This document shows, in pieces, positions 12,256 through 26,299 of a stretch of 64,000 nt of DNA (position 1 is the first letter of the stretch; each line of letters opens with the position of its first letter). Under the pieces are notes generated by a model, which was not told the DNA's origin, searched no databases, and saw only the letters and a program-made list of their open reading frames with translations. The stretch comes from Lycocorax pyrrhopterus obiensis (Eukaryota > Chordata > Aves > Passeriformes > Paradisaeidae): assembly GCA_014706295.1 (NCBI GenBank), contig JACSVZ010000002.1:129341431-129405430 (forward strand), in the 5' to 3' direction. The position numbers were made by a program, and so were the translations under genes.

Positions 12256-13427
12256 ACTCTTCCTCCTCTTTTTTCTCTCCCTCTTTCATGCTGACCATAT
12301 TTGCCAAAAAAAGCCTAGAAATCAAGCATGTGGAGATTTCATTCACACACATCAGAGTGGGACACTTTCATCATGGCATTAATAGCTAAGCCTTCTCTCT
12401 TTTCACATTTCCAAGTGCACCTTTGCTTGCTCAATTTATAGAAACATTCACTATTCTTGGAGAAAAAATATCCAATATTAAGTAAGAATTCTAAATTAGC
12501 ATGACAACTGACTTTCCTAGGGGAATACATTTAAAAAGGAAATGTAACTTCTGGCCTTATTTTCCTTTTAAGTATTTTACCTGTTTATTGCATGTTGATT
12601 TTAACCATCTCATGTATTGTGTAATATTCTGAGGTGGTTCATTGCCAACTGAACGTTCAGGTTCCATTTTGTTCTGTTCTATTCTTTATTTAAAAAAAAA
12701 CCTCCAAAACACCGTGAACGTGATCTTGCCCAACCTGAGAAGCCCATAAGACGTAACCACTGACATTTAGGGGTCTGCCAAGAACTTCTCCCCAACAGGT
12801 CCAGTATCAAAGAGCCAGATAGACTGTATCTTTGATGCAAGCTACAGGAATTAATAAAGGAGATAAACACAACTGGAAAGTTTGAATCCCATTGATGGGA
12901 TCCCTGTCAGTGACTGAAAGCCATTTCAGGGCTGTCCTTTTCCTTCAAGTGTCCTGTTTAAAATTATGAGAACACCACTGAAAGGGATGTTGGTGGGAAC
13001 TGCCGGGTGAAAACAGGACTTTTGCCACCACTAGATCTGGTCAGACATAGCTTGTCTAGAATAGTTTAAAAACCTTTCAATTCCAGCACATTGCTGGGTA
13101 CCTGTTATCATGCTGCATCTCTCTCTTGCAATGAATAGAATGTCACTGCATTTTTTTAAGTTCTTGTTCTAGTGAATCCTGTTGGCTTGTACACATCCAG
13201 GCCAGTGAGAGTCAAGCTGACCCTTTCTAGCAGGCAGAAACCACACACAGGCACAGGCTGTAAACATTGGAAAGCTGCCATGTCCACTGCCAGAATATTT
13301 GGTGTAAGGAGGCAAGAATATAAGAGCAGTAAAGCTGGGCTGGGCCACAGGGCGAATACCCAGTAATGAGTGCAGTGAATGCTTTGGGGAGAGTATAAAA
13401 AGGGAGTGATGTATAGTGGCTGGGGTT
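12256..13427. other. Unassigned sequence, no gene seen
   Basis: Unique sequence. Only minor structure is visible, such as a 7-bp inverted repeat with a 2-base centre at 12,886-12,901. Confidence 0.5.
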
Positions 13428-13511
13428 AGACAAGGAGTTCAGATATTTCCCTTTCTACAAGACAGGAAGAGACAAGGAGTTCAGATGTTTCCCTTTCTAC
13501 AAGACAAGAAG
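13428..13511 (+). repeat. Two-copy tandem duplication, 42-bp unit
   Basis: 13,428-13,469 and 13,470-13,511 are direct copies differing at two positions (ATATTT versus ATGTTT, and GACAGG versus GACAAG). The low divergence points to a fairly recent duplication or an expandable minisatellite seed. Confidence 0.95.
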
Positions 13512-16500
13512 AAAATCATCACCAGTATCATAAACAGAAACACTTAAGACTGTCCTCTGCCGTGTATGCATGTGTGCATGTGGCAAATGAAATCCCATGA
13601 AGGAAAGCTTTGGAAAAGAAAAAAGGCAAGGAGAGGAAAGCTATCATAGCTCCCAATATTACTATCAGAAAAAAAACCCCACCACCCAACCCTCCAGAGC
13701 TCTCACTCATCTTTGCAAAGCCTATACAATGAGTTATTCAGCTCTAAGAGATATCCTCTGAGTGAAGTAACTCATCCTGGATCTTTCAGCTGTGCACACA
13801 CACAGGTGAGTAGGTTCCCACAGGATACCTCGTTTACCTGATGTATTCTGGAAGCTAGTTAGTAGGAAAAGGCAATGTTTGCTACCCAGGGACAGAGACC
13901 CTGCCTTGGATATCTGCAATTTAAGGGGAAAAAAACTTTTAAGTTTTATTTTAGATACTTCCCTGATAGCAAAGTGGGTAAGACTTGATGCAGGGCAGAG
14001 GAGTGGGGCAAAGCACAATCTTGTCTTGACAGAAAGTTCTAGAAGAGGGGACAGCCATGAAGGTCCAAAACTGCTTGGATATCCTGTGAGAGGTGATGAC
14101 CATATGGAAGTCAAAGACGGAGAAGAGGTTAGGAACTTCATGGGGGAAAGGGAAGAACCAAATCCTTGAAGATCTTTGCAATAGGATGAGGTAATACCTC
14201 AATAAAAACAAACCTTCAGTGAGAAGACACTATACAGAAATAGCAATCATGAGCACCTTAGGGAAACTGAGAATCTTGATCTGTTTTTGCTTCAGAATGC
14301 AGGGAAAGGTGGGCATGAGAGTCACAACATTGGTCACGTGCCAAAATGTGAACCTGGCCTGATAGGTGTGATGAATGGCGTTCTTGCTGCTAAACAATAT
14401 GCTCTGGACCAGGGCAAGGAAAGGTTTACTTCAGTTCCAAAATGTACCAAACATGAGATTCGGGATGATGATGCTCACATGGAGTAATTGACTTAAACTA
14501 GACTGAGTCTTCTCTTCCAGAAGCTCAGTGCATATGGGCTATTCTCTACACCATCATTCCTGTTGTATCTTTACAGACCTTTGCTTTTCTCATGGGTCAT
14601 CTGCTTCTTTTTCTCTTATTCTCCCCATGCTGCTGTCTCTACTTCCTTTAAATTCTTTCTCTTTGCTGTTGCATTTCTCTACAAACACCTTGGAAATTTT
14701 GTCTGAGCTATCCTTACTTTGTGGGGAATTGGCCTGATTTACTGAGTTTATTCATTAAGACTTGTTCTTCTCCCCCATCTTACCCCCTCTCCCTTGGTGT
14801 AATACTGTCTTTTTCTGCTGTTTAATGTTATTGATTCCTGGTATAACCTATGTGGGTTGGTTTTGGCCACATCTTCTTTTCTGTCTTCTGGCTTTTGTCT
14901 CTTCTTTCTGTTGAATTCAGTGAGATCATGTGCTTCAAGTACACAGAATAGGCCAAATTATTGGTTTTTGTGCTTCTAGTGCCTGGTCTCAAGACTCTCT
15001 TATCACCATGTATACTTTAAGTTACAGGTGTCTGAACAGGTGCCTTTATCAGCCTCATTTGTAAACAGAATGGTTAGGACGTTTTAAATTACTCACCAAT
15101 GTTAACCAATATTAGAGCTGAACAACCTCAGTCAACAAACCAATTTTTTTCTTGTAATGAGTTCACTTCATCAAAATACAACTCATAAAATGTCATCATT
15201 GCAAAAAGGCTGGTTCTAAAACTTTGGTTTTATGGTATTGAATGTCACATTACTTCCATAAATGTATAGGATGGTACTCAACCACCCTTTGCATTGCTGG
15301 ATTTCAGGAGAGTGGTGGGTTTCTAGCTCTTTGACTACATAAGTGTAGAGTCTTTATAGAGATTATCTAAAATACAGGTATGAGCTCAGATGAGAGATTT
15401 TAGCATTCACGTTTCTCTTTGATTTCAAAGTAGTCTGAAGCTGCCCAGAGCCTTAGAGGAGTGAGTTCTTGTGCTGCATTTCTGGTACATCTTGGTTGGT
15501 AGTTAATCACTCTCACAGGAATAAGTTGAGCTGTAACTGCCCTCACCCCAGAGGCTGTCTGGATGTGAGTCAAAGTCCCAGCTCGCTTGTTCTCTCTGAC
15601 TTTTCCTGCAATGGATGATGGGTGTCATTTAGCAGTTAGCAATAAAAAAATGATCATGTGGAAATAATGTTATGAAGCAGAAAAGAGGTTTCTAAATAGT
15701 CAGTTCTACTGTGCCATCAGGTTGTTTTTCTCTCCCAAACATGTCTTCATTTGAAGAGGGTAAAGCACAGATAGGTAAATAGTGGGCATGCTCTGAGACA
15801 GACTTGGCTGAAGCCATTGATTTCCATCTCAGTATCACAATGGTAACCTTGGCCTAATGCTTGGCTTGAAAAAGTGCCCCATGTAATGGAGCAGAATATG
15901 GGCAAATACCTCATGATTGGTCTCGTGTGAGTTGCAAGGGGACTGACCTCCTGTCCAGAAGAGAGCTAGCTGAGAGGTTACAGTCTCTTTTATGCTAAGC
16001 TGGTGTTTAAAAATATCCATTATCTCCTGAAAAAGATCAGGGAGTTTTGCTGTGCTCTGAGAAGGTGCACCAACCCTTGAGCAGGTGATCCTGATCCTTT
16101 CATGCCACCTGAGTGGTTCAGAAACTAGGTACTTTGTCTGCAGATGTCCATCAGGTAAACACTTCCCCACTGAGTGGGAATTATCAACTAGCAGAGAAAT
16201 CATGGAGGTGCCTCCAGCCTCACACAGGCAGGACACACGATGGAGCCTGCCTGGCCATCCCAGCCCTCCTAAGCTGCCATGGCTTTCCTCTGCAACCATC
16301 ATTTGAAATCTTGTGCACTGGAGGGCACGTCCAAGGGTGCCAGGCATGTATGTCCAGGTGAGACAAGGTGTGATGATTAACACCCTGGAAAAAACGACAC
16401 GAAGGTGAGGAGGCTCCTCTGGGTACCATCACAGCCACTTGAAGTGGATGAATTATCTTGGCATAATCTGCAGCTCGTGGAGGCTTCATACTGCCTGGGG

Positions 16501-16563
16501 CCTTATGCTGCTCCCACTAGGGGCTTGCATTCAAACAGCACATAAATGCGAAGTCTCACCCCA
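13512..16563. other. Unassigned sequence; includes a 182-codon frame judged to be chance
   Basis: Mixed composition. The longest unique open frame in the window is here (15,835-16,383, minus, 182 codons). It has no signal peptide, domain or family resemblance that I recognise, and a frame of this size is expected about once by chance on 128 kb of strand. No repeat family is evident. Confidence 0.5.
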
Positions 16564-16608
16564 AGAAATCCCTCTTTCTCCTTGGGGAGAAATCCCTCTT
16601 TCTCCTTT
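16564..16608 (+). repeat. Short tandem duplication, 24-bp period
   Basis: AGAAATCCCTCTTTCTCCTT starts at 16,564 and again at 16,588, separated by GGGG. The copies are identical over 20 bases. It sits at the start of a C-rich stretch (to about 16,635). Confidence 0.95.
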
Positions 16609-19600
16609 CTCCACCCCCAATCCCACCCCACTGTGCAGCACACAGAGATCCCTGCAAGCACAGGCTGTGCACCAAGTCCAGGCAATAAGAGATTTGGTCG
16701 AAGACACAACATTTACAAGCTCTCAGGAGGCTTATTGGAAAAATCTGCGAATTAATTAATGCATAATAAGACAGCACAGTATCTTCAAGTATTTCTTGTA
16801 TCCTTCTCCTAAAGCTTGGGTTTAATATTTCTCTTTACAGCAGTCATCTCCATATATCTTCTGTAATGTGCTGGAATCAGTGCCTTGGAGAATTTTTTTT
16901 GAATTCTAGTTGTCAGACAGCTATAGACCAATTAATCTAGAAGTATGCACATTTGGGGATGATATTCTCCAGTGACTCAGCAATGTAACAGATGGCAAAA
17001 TATTTCATATTTATTTCCATTCCATTTCTATATTGGAAATGAACCCAGACATTTTATTTTTTTTGACAGTCAGACAACATCTGTTGAGAACACTGTCAGC
17101 TGAATTACAACCTCGCTGGCAGGTAGTTGGGTAGACAGCATGAATTACTTTCAGCTATTCTGTATGTGGTTAAATGTCTTTTTCTACTACATTATTTTCA
17201 TTATAACTGCTGGATTTATGGATGTTGACTAGCTTTACATTGTATCGCCAAGAGTTTAAGTTTAGTCACATAAAGATTTGATGCATTAAGATGCTGAGCA
17301 TTAAGTTGTGATATCAATGGATTTATTTGTACTCATTCCTTAGCCAAGACCAATTAAAGAAGGGATATTTTGGAGGGAACAGGCCAGGGTCTTGGAGGAG
17401 ATGCACTTCACTGCCATGAAAGGAACTCAAGTGTGGGAGTGACTTGGAGGATTTAGTCCCAGGAGCTGGTGTAGTCCAGACATATCACAGTCTGAGATAT
17501 CTGAGCTGAGTGAGAGGCTGCCAAGTGCTCTCTCTCCTGGTGCAAGCAGCATACTAGACTTCTGGCAGTTCCCAAACAAAATTTTTCCTGGGGAAGCAGG
17601 TGTGGAAGTTGAGGCCTTTCATGGTGAGAGGATGAGGAGCCTGAGCACTGGAGGAAGCCTGACCTGAGGGAAGGGATTTGGTATTTTTGTGCAAAGATCG
17701 AAACTCCCTGAGCAGCAGAATTAGCAATTTCATTTAGGCTTGTTGTCCTGTGTCTTGTATGCCTTATCTGAATGCAGTAAACTCTGTTCCTGCCCTCCTG
17801 AGCACTGTCCACACTGCCAGTCTACTCTGCAACAGCACAGTCAATTCTGCCTCTAGTGCTATTCCCCCTCCACAGTACTCTAAGCTCTCTTACGTTTTTT
17901 CTGCTGTTGAGCAAAACACTGTGTGTGATGATCAGAGACACATACATGTTAATTTTCTAGAGAACATATGGCTTTGGACTGGCCAGCTGCTGCCAAACAG
18001 ATTGAACAACAGCTGAGTTCTTCTCCTGTTTCCATCAGATATTTCAGATTCTCAGCAAATATGCGTGAGTGTCCTCTAAGATGTCTACTGTCTGCCAAAT
18101 GCTATTAGGGTAAACTGATGGACAGATAGGACAGACAGGGTAAGCACAGTTGTGGAAAACTAGGTTAAGAATCATAGTAAACAAGTGAGTAATGAGGGAA
18201 ATATTTGCAAAACATTAGTTTAATTCCTTGGATTCTATGCTATCCTTTAACTGACTTTATTCAGCTTCTTCTTTGGGATAGGAATTAGATGTCTTTCTCT
18301 GTTTATTTGGTACTTAACATAACTTTCTCACAGCGTACATATGAAGTCAGACTGGTTACATCCACTCAACCATGTGTATATGTGTGTATTTATACACATG
18401 TACACAGGTATCCAAACCCAATGGTGATCACTGCTGTTAGTTATTAAAAACTTGAAGTTTAAAAAAAGTTTAAAGTTTCTAAACAGGATTGCTCTGTCAA
18501 ACTGGATAAAAGTAGAGTATACAAGTAGGTAAAATGGAAAACACAGGTTTAAGTGATGGGTTTAAGCAAAGAAATGCCGATGCCCTAGTACCTGCCTACG
18601 GGTACCAGTCTGGATGCCTGGCAAGTGACAGACTGTATGTGACAATGGCATGACAAGTTGTTCAGCCTCAGGTAAGGCTTGGTGAGTGCCTCAGTCTGTT
18701 CATGTACTGTGGGACAAGCAGAAGATAGCATGGAATACTGGTGGCTTCTTTTGTGGAGTGAAACTAAGGCACTTGCATTTGCCAGCAGCTGAGCCTGCTA
18801 ATAGAGATGGCTTGTAGGTCAGAGGCTCTGAATGTCCTGCCTTGTGCTCTATCTGTGAGCTCTTGCCAAAGCTTGGAGAAACTTTATGTTCTGCATTGCT
18901 CACTTCTGTAAAAATAGAAATCCAAGCAACTATTCTTTCATTAAGTTTCTCAGTAACACTGAAGTTTGCTGCACAGTCAGTGTCACTGCATAAAGGCCCA
19001 GACAAAGACCTCTGTATGTATTCAAGGCCTCCATCATAGAATGATTCTTGTTATTTTCCAGTGGCTCCAGTGCTTTAAATTAGACCATACCTTTCAAGAA
19101 ACCACAGAAATTGCCAATTTCACTCAGAAAAATTGAATGTCTGTTTGGTCCCTCTCCTTGCCAAAAATGAGATTTCTGGTTGCTAAACAGAAGTTTGTTG
19201 AATTCCAGGTGGAAACTACAAATAAATATTTAAACATGTGCAATAAGGCACTGCCACCAAGTAGCCAATTAAACCATAGATATGAGGCTTCTTAAAAATG
19301 TGTTAAAATATTCTCCTGGAAGCCCCCCTTTATTATCTTTTTCTTTCTTTTTTTTTTTTTTTGGCATCAGAGGATGGCTTGAGTTTTATTACTGTCTTAT
19401 GCATCACATTAGTCTGATGGCCACAATCTGGCAAATTTCTTCCTTTAATGATTCTTTTTTGAGCTTTGTTGATCAGCAAGGCATTATTTGTGTGGAAAGC
19501 ATTTCAGAAACAAGGGGGAATTTTTTGTCTTAGATGTTATTCTAATTGAGCCATGGTTACAGTTCTTCACAGATACTTCTTTTTGCTGTTGTTTTATTAG

Positions 19601-20689
19601 GTTATGAAGATTTTAAGACAAAAGGTGGTGCTCCTTTTAACCAGGAAACACAGCACTGTTTAAATTTTGCAAAACAAAGAAGCTCAATGAAGTTGAGAAG
19701 TCTTCATTGCCACTGACCACCTGCTGAAATGATCAGTGGGTGAATCACTTGCTGATCCAAAATCACCTGAGGCAAAATTTTCTTTTAAAGCTAACCCACA
19801 TATCTTAGGATGCAAAACCACATGAGGTCTTTAATAAATTCTCAATTTCTAGTCCAAAACTTTGGAGTATGGTGAACTACTCCCTAGACAATAAAAGTGC
19901 AAAAAATAACCTTCATGATGCCTTTGTCAACTGCCTTATGGTGGGCATAAAGTCCCAGACCTGGTACAGGGACTATGAGGTGGCTGCTAGATGGACTCAG
20001 TTCCATATACACTGTGTCTACAGGTGAATAATTGTAATAGGAATATTACATTTTCCATCTGTAATAAAAAGATAGGAAATAATTTAATATAAAAAGCCAG
20101 TTTAAAGGGTGTTCCACCTCCTCTGGAAACAGGGAGGGGAATACTCTTAGCAGTCAGGAGTATTTAGTAGCTGGAAAGGATGGGGATGCCATTAATGAGA
20201 CAACCCTACAAGGCTGAAAGAGAAAAACATGCATGAAAAAGTTGCAGAGCATGAAATCCAAACTTTGTCAGTCATGTAGCCTGTTTAAACCACCGTCTTC
20301 TCTTCCACAGGAAATCAGTAGAGCTGGAGGACTTAGCACTACCTAGATAGTGTCAACAAAAGTAGCAATGAAAAATAGTGTGGATCAAGGGGTGGCATGT
20401 ACAGATCTTGTAGCTAGGGTTTGGGGAGTTGCTGCAGACAAGTATGTCCTTTTAATTGCCCTTCTCACATCCCTTAGACAAAAACAACTCAGAGGAGTAA
20501 TCTCAAGAGGAATATAGTTCTCTCTAAATGTGAAAGATATTAAGCAAACATTCTTCTGCCCATAGAGACTGTAAAAGCTCTTCTCACTGTAAAGTTTGCA
20601 TGCTGTCTCCTGTTTCTGTACTTATATGAAGAAAGCAAAGGCTAACAGAAGTTTAGGAATCACATGGGAAAGAGTTTCTTTTGTCTGTG
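16609..20689. other. Unassigned sequence with minor simple repeats
   Basis: AT-rich unique DNA. It holds a T-rich tract at 19,338-19,362 and alternating TG/CA sequence with partial dyad symmetry near 18,371-18,408. Frames are short and unremarkable. No gene can be supported. Confidence 0.5.
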
Positions 20690-20835
20690 GATCTTTCAGA
20701 CCATGGGAAGCCTTCCGGGAGAGGAGGAATGTGAAATATTCCCTTGGTTGGGCTTGACCTTCGTTATGCCTTTCCCAGACCGCTTGTTGACATCAATTTT
20801 GTCGTATCAGAACATGGCTGGAATATGGTGATTTT
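20690..20835. promoter_or_regulatory. Possible conserved non-coding block
   Basis: Keeps isolated CpGs (CTTCCGGG, CTTCGTTATG, ACCGCTTG, TTTGTCGTATC) in AT-rich DNA that is otherwise almost CpG-free. There is no frame or repeat. Inference from texture only. Confidence 0.25.
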
Positions 20836-21224
20836 ACCAGAATGTAACCAAAATAAAAACCCTGTGAGGATGATGTGCCTGTGCTCTTGTCAATAGTTAT
20901 CCTTTATTTTTCTGTCTTATCTTTCCTATATTGCTATGGAGAGAGATAAGTTCAGTCTGTGAGGGAGGGTACTGCATACAAGTTGGGTGTGAGGCAATGC
21001 AAGGCAAAGGCTTGATGAAGTCTGTAGCAAAGAACAGCAGGCATCACTGATGTGGGATTTTGCAGGTAAGAAGCCAAAATGTAAACAGAAACCAGTTTCG
21101 CTTACATTCTTCCAAAAGCAATTAAATACAGTAAATTCTATGTAGTGTAAATTAGTAAGGTTGTGATTTGGAGGAGCAAAACCCCAGTAAGAAGAGTGGC
21201 TGAGCACAGGTGAGGTGGGAGCTG
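20836..21224. other. Unassigned sequence
   Basis: Contains an isolated donor-like GCAG|GTAAGAAG near 21,063 (plus) without a matching acceptor. Nothing further can be supported. Confidence 0.45.
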
Positions 21225-21520
21225 ATGTAGCACTGAGGAAGTGAAAGGAGTTTCTCGTCTTGTTGCTGGCAATCTGGGGAGTGACGTTATCAATGTGACA
21301 TTTCTCGCCTGTACTTCAGGTTTGTTAATTTGTTACTCTGTTTTATTTGTTCTTACAACAAATTAATGCATCCCGTTCAGTGGGGCAGTCTGGAGTCTTG
21401 CCTGTTACTGCCTGACCAGCTCAAATTGCCACTGACCTGCCTCGTACTCCTGTAAGCAATTACAGTGGTACGAAGCAGATGCAAAGCTCTGAGTCTCCAC
21501 ACCCTCCTGCACGACAGTGA
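21225..21520. promoter_or_regulatory. Candidate conserved non-coding element
   Basis: A run of isolated CpGs (TTCTCGTC, GTGACGTTATC, TCTCGCC, TCCCGTT, CCTCGTAC, TACGAAG, GCACGAC) sits in non-island DNA, together with GTGACGTTA (a CRE-like core) and AACAAATTAATGCA. A 111-codon minus frame overlaps part of it but has no recognisable domain. Enhancer status is inferred. Confidence 0.3.
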
Positions 21521-24500
21521 GGTGAAGTCAAGCTGTAAGAAAAAGATCCCCTCCATAGACTTCAGCTGACTTTGCTGATAGGTTGGAGGAAGAAATAGGA
21601 TATGTGCTGCCTGACTGACAGCGTGGAAATAACCCTGACCTTGCCAACACTTGTACCTGAGCCAGCCTGTCTTCATGTGAACTGTCCTCCAGAAATTGCT
21701 GAAATCTTTCATTTGTTCAGAGCAAATATGTGTTTTTAGGACTGAACCAAAATGGAAACTTCAGGTGTTAGTCACGTAGTCAGTCAACTCACCTCAAAAA
21801 TTTAAGAGACAAGGATGTGGTTCTGCATTCTTGCTTCATCTGCAAGAGCAGGTCAGACATGTGAGCAGGCAGCAGCTGATCCAGAAGATCCTCTGAAAGC
21901 TGTCTGATGCTGACTGTTCTCCCATGGGACTGGTAACACCACTGTGCTCAACATGCACGACGTGGCTGGTCTGGGTCTGTAAGAGCCAAGGTCTGTAGGG
22001 GCCATGGTCCCTTTTACTCCAGCATGATGATTCCTCTGTAACACAGGCAGACAGAACTGAAGTGTGGGGACACAAATGTCTGGGCTAACGACCTCTACAA
22101 ACTGAGCTCCTTGCATTAAGCAAAGAAGCTTTAAATTGCACAGAACTCACATTGTTGTCTGCTTCAAATTTCGAAGATACACCTATAGAAGTGGTTTCAA
22201 TACTTTACATATTGAACAATCACCATGTGTCCTTCAAAGTCCTTTTTCTGTGCCTGAGCTACTATTTCTGGGCTATTTGGGATTGCGGCTGCTGTGCGCA
22301 TGTTTGAAAGTCAGTATGTGTAGATTAGAATGAGAAATACATTAAATGTGGAGGTGTTTAGAATTTCTATTTAATTTCCACCTTAAATGTTCAGGTATTA
22401 TTTAATTAAAATTATTTCACCTCAATTATTGCACCTAACCACAGAGAATCAGATTGCAGACAAACTTAAAAGTTTTTTTTTAAAGACTGTATTTGTCTTT
22501 TTTTCTTTTCTTTCACTATAGCTTGAGATATCTTTCTGTTAGAATGTGGTGTAGGATTCCCTTTATGATGTTCTGGTGCATTGTTGTGAAAGGAATTATC
22601 ATGTTGCAAATTCAATAACCTGCCTTCAGGATCAGTTAGCAAGAAAACATAGGTCATAAAGGAACAAAACCTTGTTAAACTTAATATCCTGAGTAGCAAA
22701 GCAGGAAGGGTAAGAGGAGTTCTAAAAATTTCAGAGGTTTTGGTTTTAATCAGCTTTCAAAATTTTGATCTAATTTGAAACGTGAGTTTCAGATGATTAT
22801 CCTGCTTTCTGTAACACAGAAAGTTTGTTCATGAGGTGAAAATCCACTGTGTGCCAAGACTCAGTTTAGAGAATGTTTTTATGGCTATCTAATAAACTTT
22901 GAAAATACGAGTTTAAAATGGAAATGCTGACTGACTCCTTATTCTAACAAGACTGGTGGATGCTGCTGTAATGTACTGTGTAATTTATAGGAGTCACCTG
23001 TTAAGCCATCTGGGACAGAAAGTCTCCCAGCTTCTAAAATATTGGTAACTTGGTTAGCCTTATGAACTTCATTTTACAGTGATACCAAATTCAGCCTATG
23101 CCAGCCCATTGTATTCTTGGGCTGTCTTTTCATATTTATCCAAAAAATTAAAAAAGAGATTTTTTAATTACCCCAATATGAGTAGTAGTGGAGGTTAGAA
23201 GGGTGATGCTGGTGCTTTGATTTATTGTTTATAGGTGTCATATGGAGTGAGTCCTGGGGTAAAATAAAAGTTTCTGTTGTTACTCTTCAGCCAGGGAAAG
23301 TGTTGGGTTTTTTTAAAAGGGACTTGGGGCTTTTAAAAATTGGCTACACTATATTAGACCATTGGGTCTTTCACAGGCTGGAGGACTGAACAGAAAGAGA
23401 GTTTAATGGAGAAAGAAAGATGATGAAAGATGGGGGATCATTGATGGGAGATCATTAATAGGCATCAGCTCGAAAAGACCTATCTGTGAGTTTATGGGAA
23501 TAGCAATGTCTCTTGCAGTAGTAAACACTTTAATTTTCCTTGGAAGCCAGTGGTCAATGAGACACAACTTTAGTTTGTCACTGGTTTACTATTTCTTTTG
23601 CCAACTGTTTTTTTCCCATCTATAATAATTTTCCTGTGTTCTTTATTTAGTTTCATAGTACTCTGAGTAAGAGGTATTTGTCAGCAGGACTTTCAACTCA
23701 GCATTTGGGATTCTTCATGTGATTTAGCACAGAGAATTGCTGTTACTTTGCAAAAAGAAACATCCGTTTTTTCAGATGATGTGATGAAGCTAAAGCACTG
23801 AACTTCAGGTGATCATTACAGATATTTTGCATGGGAATTAGAACAATATTAGCCTTTCCTCCACATTGCAATTGTAGTACTTAACATTTTGCACTCCTGT
23901 TGAAGTGTCTATGCATGTAACTTGGCATTTTCACCCCAGCTGTTGCAAGGTGTTGCTCAATACTCTTAAACAGATGCTAACATCCAGTGAACATCCAGCT
24001 AGCAGTAGTCTTTAGACAGCCTGACAGACAACCTCTGGCCTTGTAGGAGAGCCAGATGTTTCTGGGCAGCCTGTTGGAGACCGTGGAGCCGACTCCTATG
24101 GGAATAATGAGCATCCCAAGCCTCAGTGCTTTCCACACCATATGTAAGAGGCATGTCGCCCAGCTTTGTCCTCCCTGAATACATGTAGGGCAGATGAAAC
24201 ATTTATGAAAAATAACTTTGAATGAGAATTCCAGCAAAAGGAAAACCCCATAGTCCACAGGCAGTTCTCCACCCTCAGGAAGTAGGTGAAGAACTGACTG
24301 AAACATCCAAACCAGATAGCAATCCCATTGCTTAATGTGCTACTGGCAACTTCTCAAAAATTATGGTGATGGGGTGCAATGAGATTATACATATATTGGC
24401 ATGGACTCATATTCCCTGTTGCCTTCTCTTCATTTTAATTTTTAGGTTTTTATGTATCTTTCAGAGCTCTAGACACTATATCAAGGTAATTGAAACATTA

Positions 24501-26299
24501 GTTTGTCTGCTGCTTGGAAATATGTGAGGATTTGGGAGTCGTAGTGGACACAGCTGAGGAATAGCTTTCAGTGCAATGCTATGATAAAGGAATGTGGTGC
24601 ATATCAAGTCAGTATAGGGAGATGATCTCCCCTCTACACTTACTATTTATAGGGCTGAAAAACTGCACTCTTGTACTGGAATACAAGAGTGGAAAGATGG
24701 GCCATTAACACCTGAAGATGTAAAAAGCATGACCTAAATACTTGTCTGACTATTTCCTAAGATCTTTCATTCAGTGGAAGTACATAGCAGTTAAGGATTC
24801 TAACCCCAATAACAAAGGCGGAACAAAACCCTGGATACAGTTTAGCACCAAACAGATACAGCAGAGAAATGAGACAAATATTTAAGCAATGCTAAGAAAA
24901 TGACTGAGCTACCAAGGGAAAAACTGAGTTCTACATCTCCTGAAAACTTCATACCAAGACTTGTTGGAGAATGCATATAAGCCAAAAAATTTCTGGGGCT
25001 TAATAAAAACGTAGGTGAATGGAATTATATGGTCAGTGTCGTACTTTTGGTCTTTAGGAGTAGAAGTAGAAAGGAGGATGTGTTTAAAGGGAGGTAACAG
25101 CCTGCTGCAGGGCAGGCTTAAAAGAAGACAGAGCACAGACAGCAATTGATGGTGACCATAACTATTTTTTTTTCTATTTTTAGCTCTGTCTTTTCAGTGA
25201 CTGCATTCAAGGATGGCAAGAGACCACGTACCATTACGTAACCGTTTGAGTGAAAAGAATTTTCCTCAAAAGTACTTGGGACACTAAGCAGATGGCAGCA
25301 ACTTAATCCAATCCAAAGAAGGAGTAAATGAAATCACTCAGTCAGTTACATTCACTGGGGAACCTCTCTGATTCTCTCAGATCTAATGGAAAAAGAAAAT
25401 AAAACATTACTGAAATTGCCACGTATATGTATTTTTCTTACAGCAGAGCAATCAGTTGTCTTTGGTTTTCTTAAATGGCTATTATTGACAAAATTAGCTT
25501 TGGTTTTTTTTTAGTTACCTTTTAAATCTTCCTTAAGAGTTTCTTATCATAGTTCATATTAATTGAACTGATGCTGACACAGAAATGCTGTAGTTTGTAG
25601 CTATGTGAGATCAGATTAATTGCAAACTCTGTCTACTTGCTTTGCTGTTGTGTTTTTCCATGCGAGTCAGCAGAAGCCATGGTTGAGCACTTGCATCTGC
25701 CCACAAAGCCAGACTAGGAAATGAACTCCACCAAAGCTTTCTCAACATAACATCATGGAAAACAGCTGGAAGGAGGAATGCAGTGGGGCAGAGCTAATTC
25801 AGTCCATAACTAGGTGAAAATCAGGTGCTTCATGCTCTTCTGGTGAGGTTTGGACCTGCAGTAAGTCTATGATAGTAGGTGACCACCTTTGAAAAAGTAT
25901 CTTTCCCTCTCCTTCCTTCTAAAGTGTGACCTTTCACCTACTGTCTCAGGAGATGCATTTTTCATCTCTAGCCAAAGGGGCTTCCACAATACCTCTAACA
26001 GTTTTAAATGCACCCAAAATGCCAACCTTTAAGCTCCTAGAGAAATTACAGACAAATATGAGTTTGCTGAGCTGTATTACACCCGTCCTTATTGCTGTTT
26101 GCAGTGAAACATGCTCCTGCTGATGAGATATCTGGATGCAAAGCAGGATATGCAGAAAGAATATGGTTACTGCTAATAGTTTGTTCTCTGAAACTAATTT
26201 CCCCTTAAAATTAATACTGTTTTAATTTTCACCATTCAGTTAATGGTAAGGCACAATTTTAAATTCAATTAACCTTCCAGGGCACAAGTAGTTACTGTC
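21521..26299. other. Unassigned AT-rich sequence, no gene seen
   Basis: Nearly 5 kb of AT-rich unique DNA. The open frames at 21,836-22,116 and 23,977-24,306 (minus) show no domain. There are T-rich tracts (e.g. 22,470-22,515) but no identifiable repeat family. Confidence 0.5.

Noticed and set aside
12881..12901. tRNA-like TTTGAATCCC followed by a dyad
   Set aside because: No A box, acceptor stem or cloverleaf could be built around it; not a tRNA gene.
15835..16383. 182-codon minus-strand open frame, the longest in unique sequence
   Set aside because: No domain, signal or family likeness; a frame this long is expected about once by chance in six frames of 64 kb.
24040..24110. CTGGGCAGCCTGTTGG wording resembling a CR1 3' region
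   Set aside because: The match does not extend in either direction, unlike the accepted CR1 remnants.
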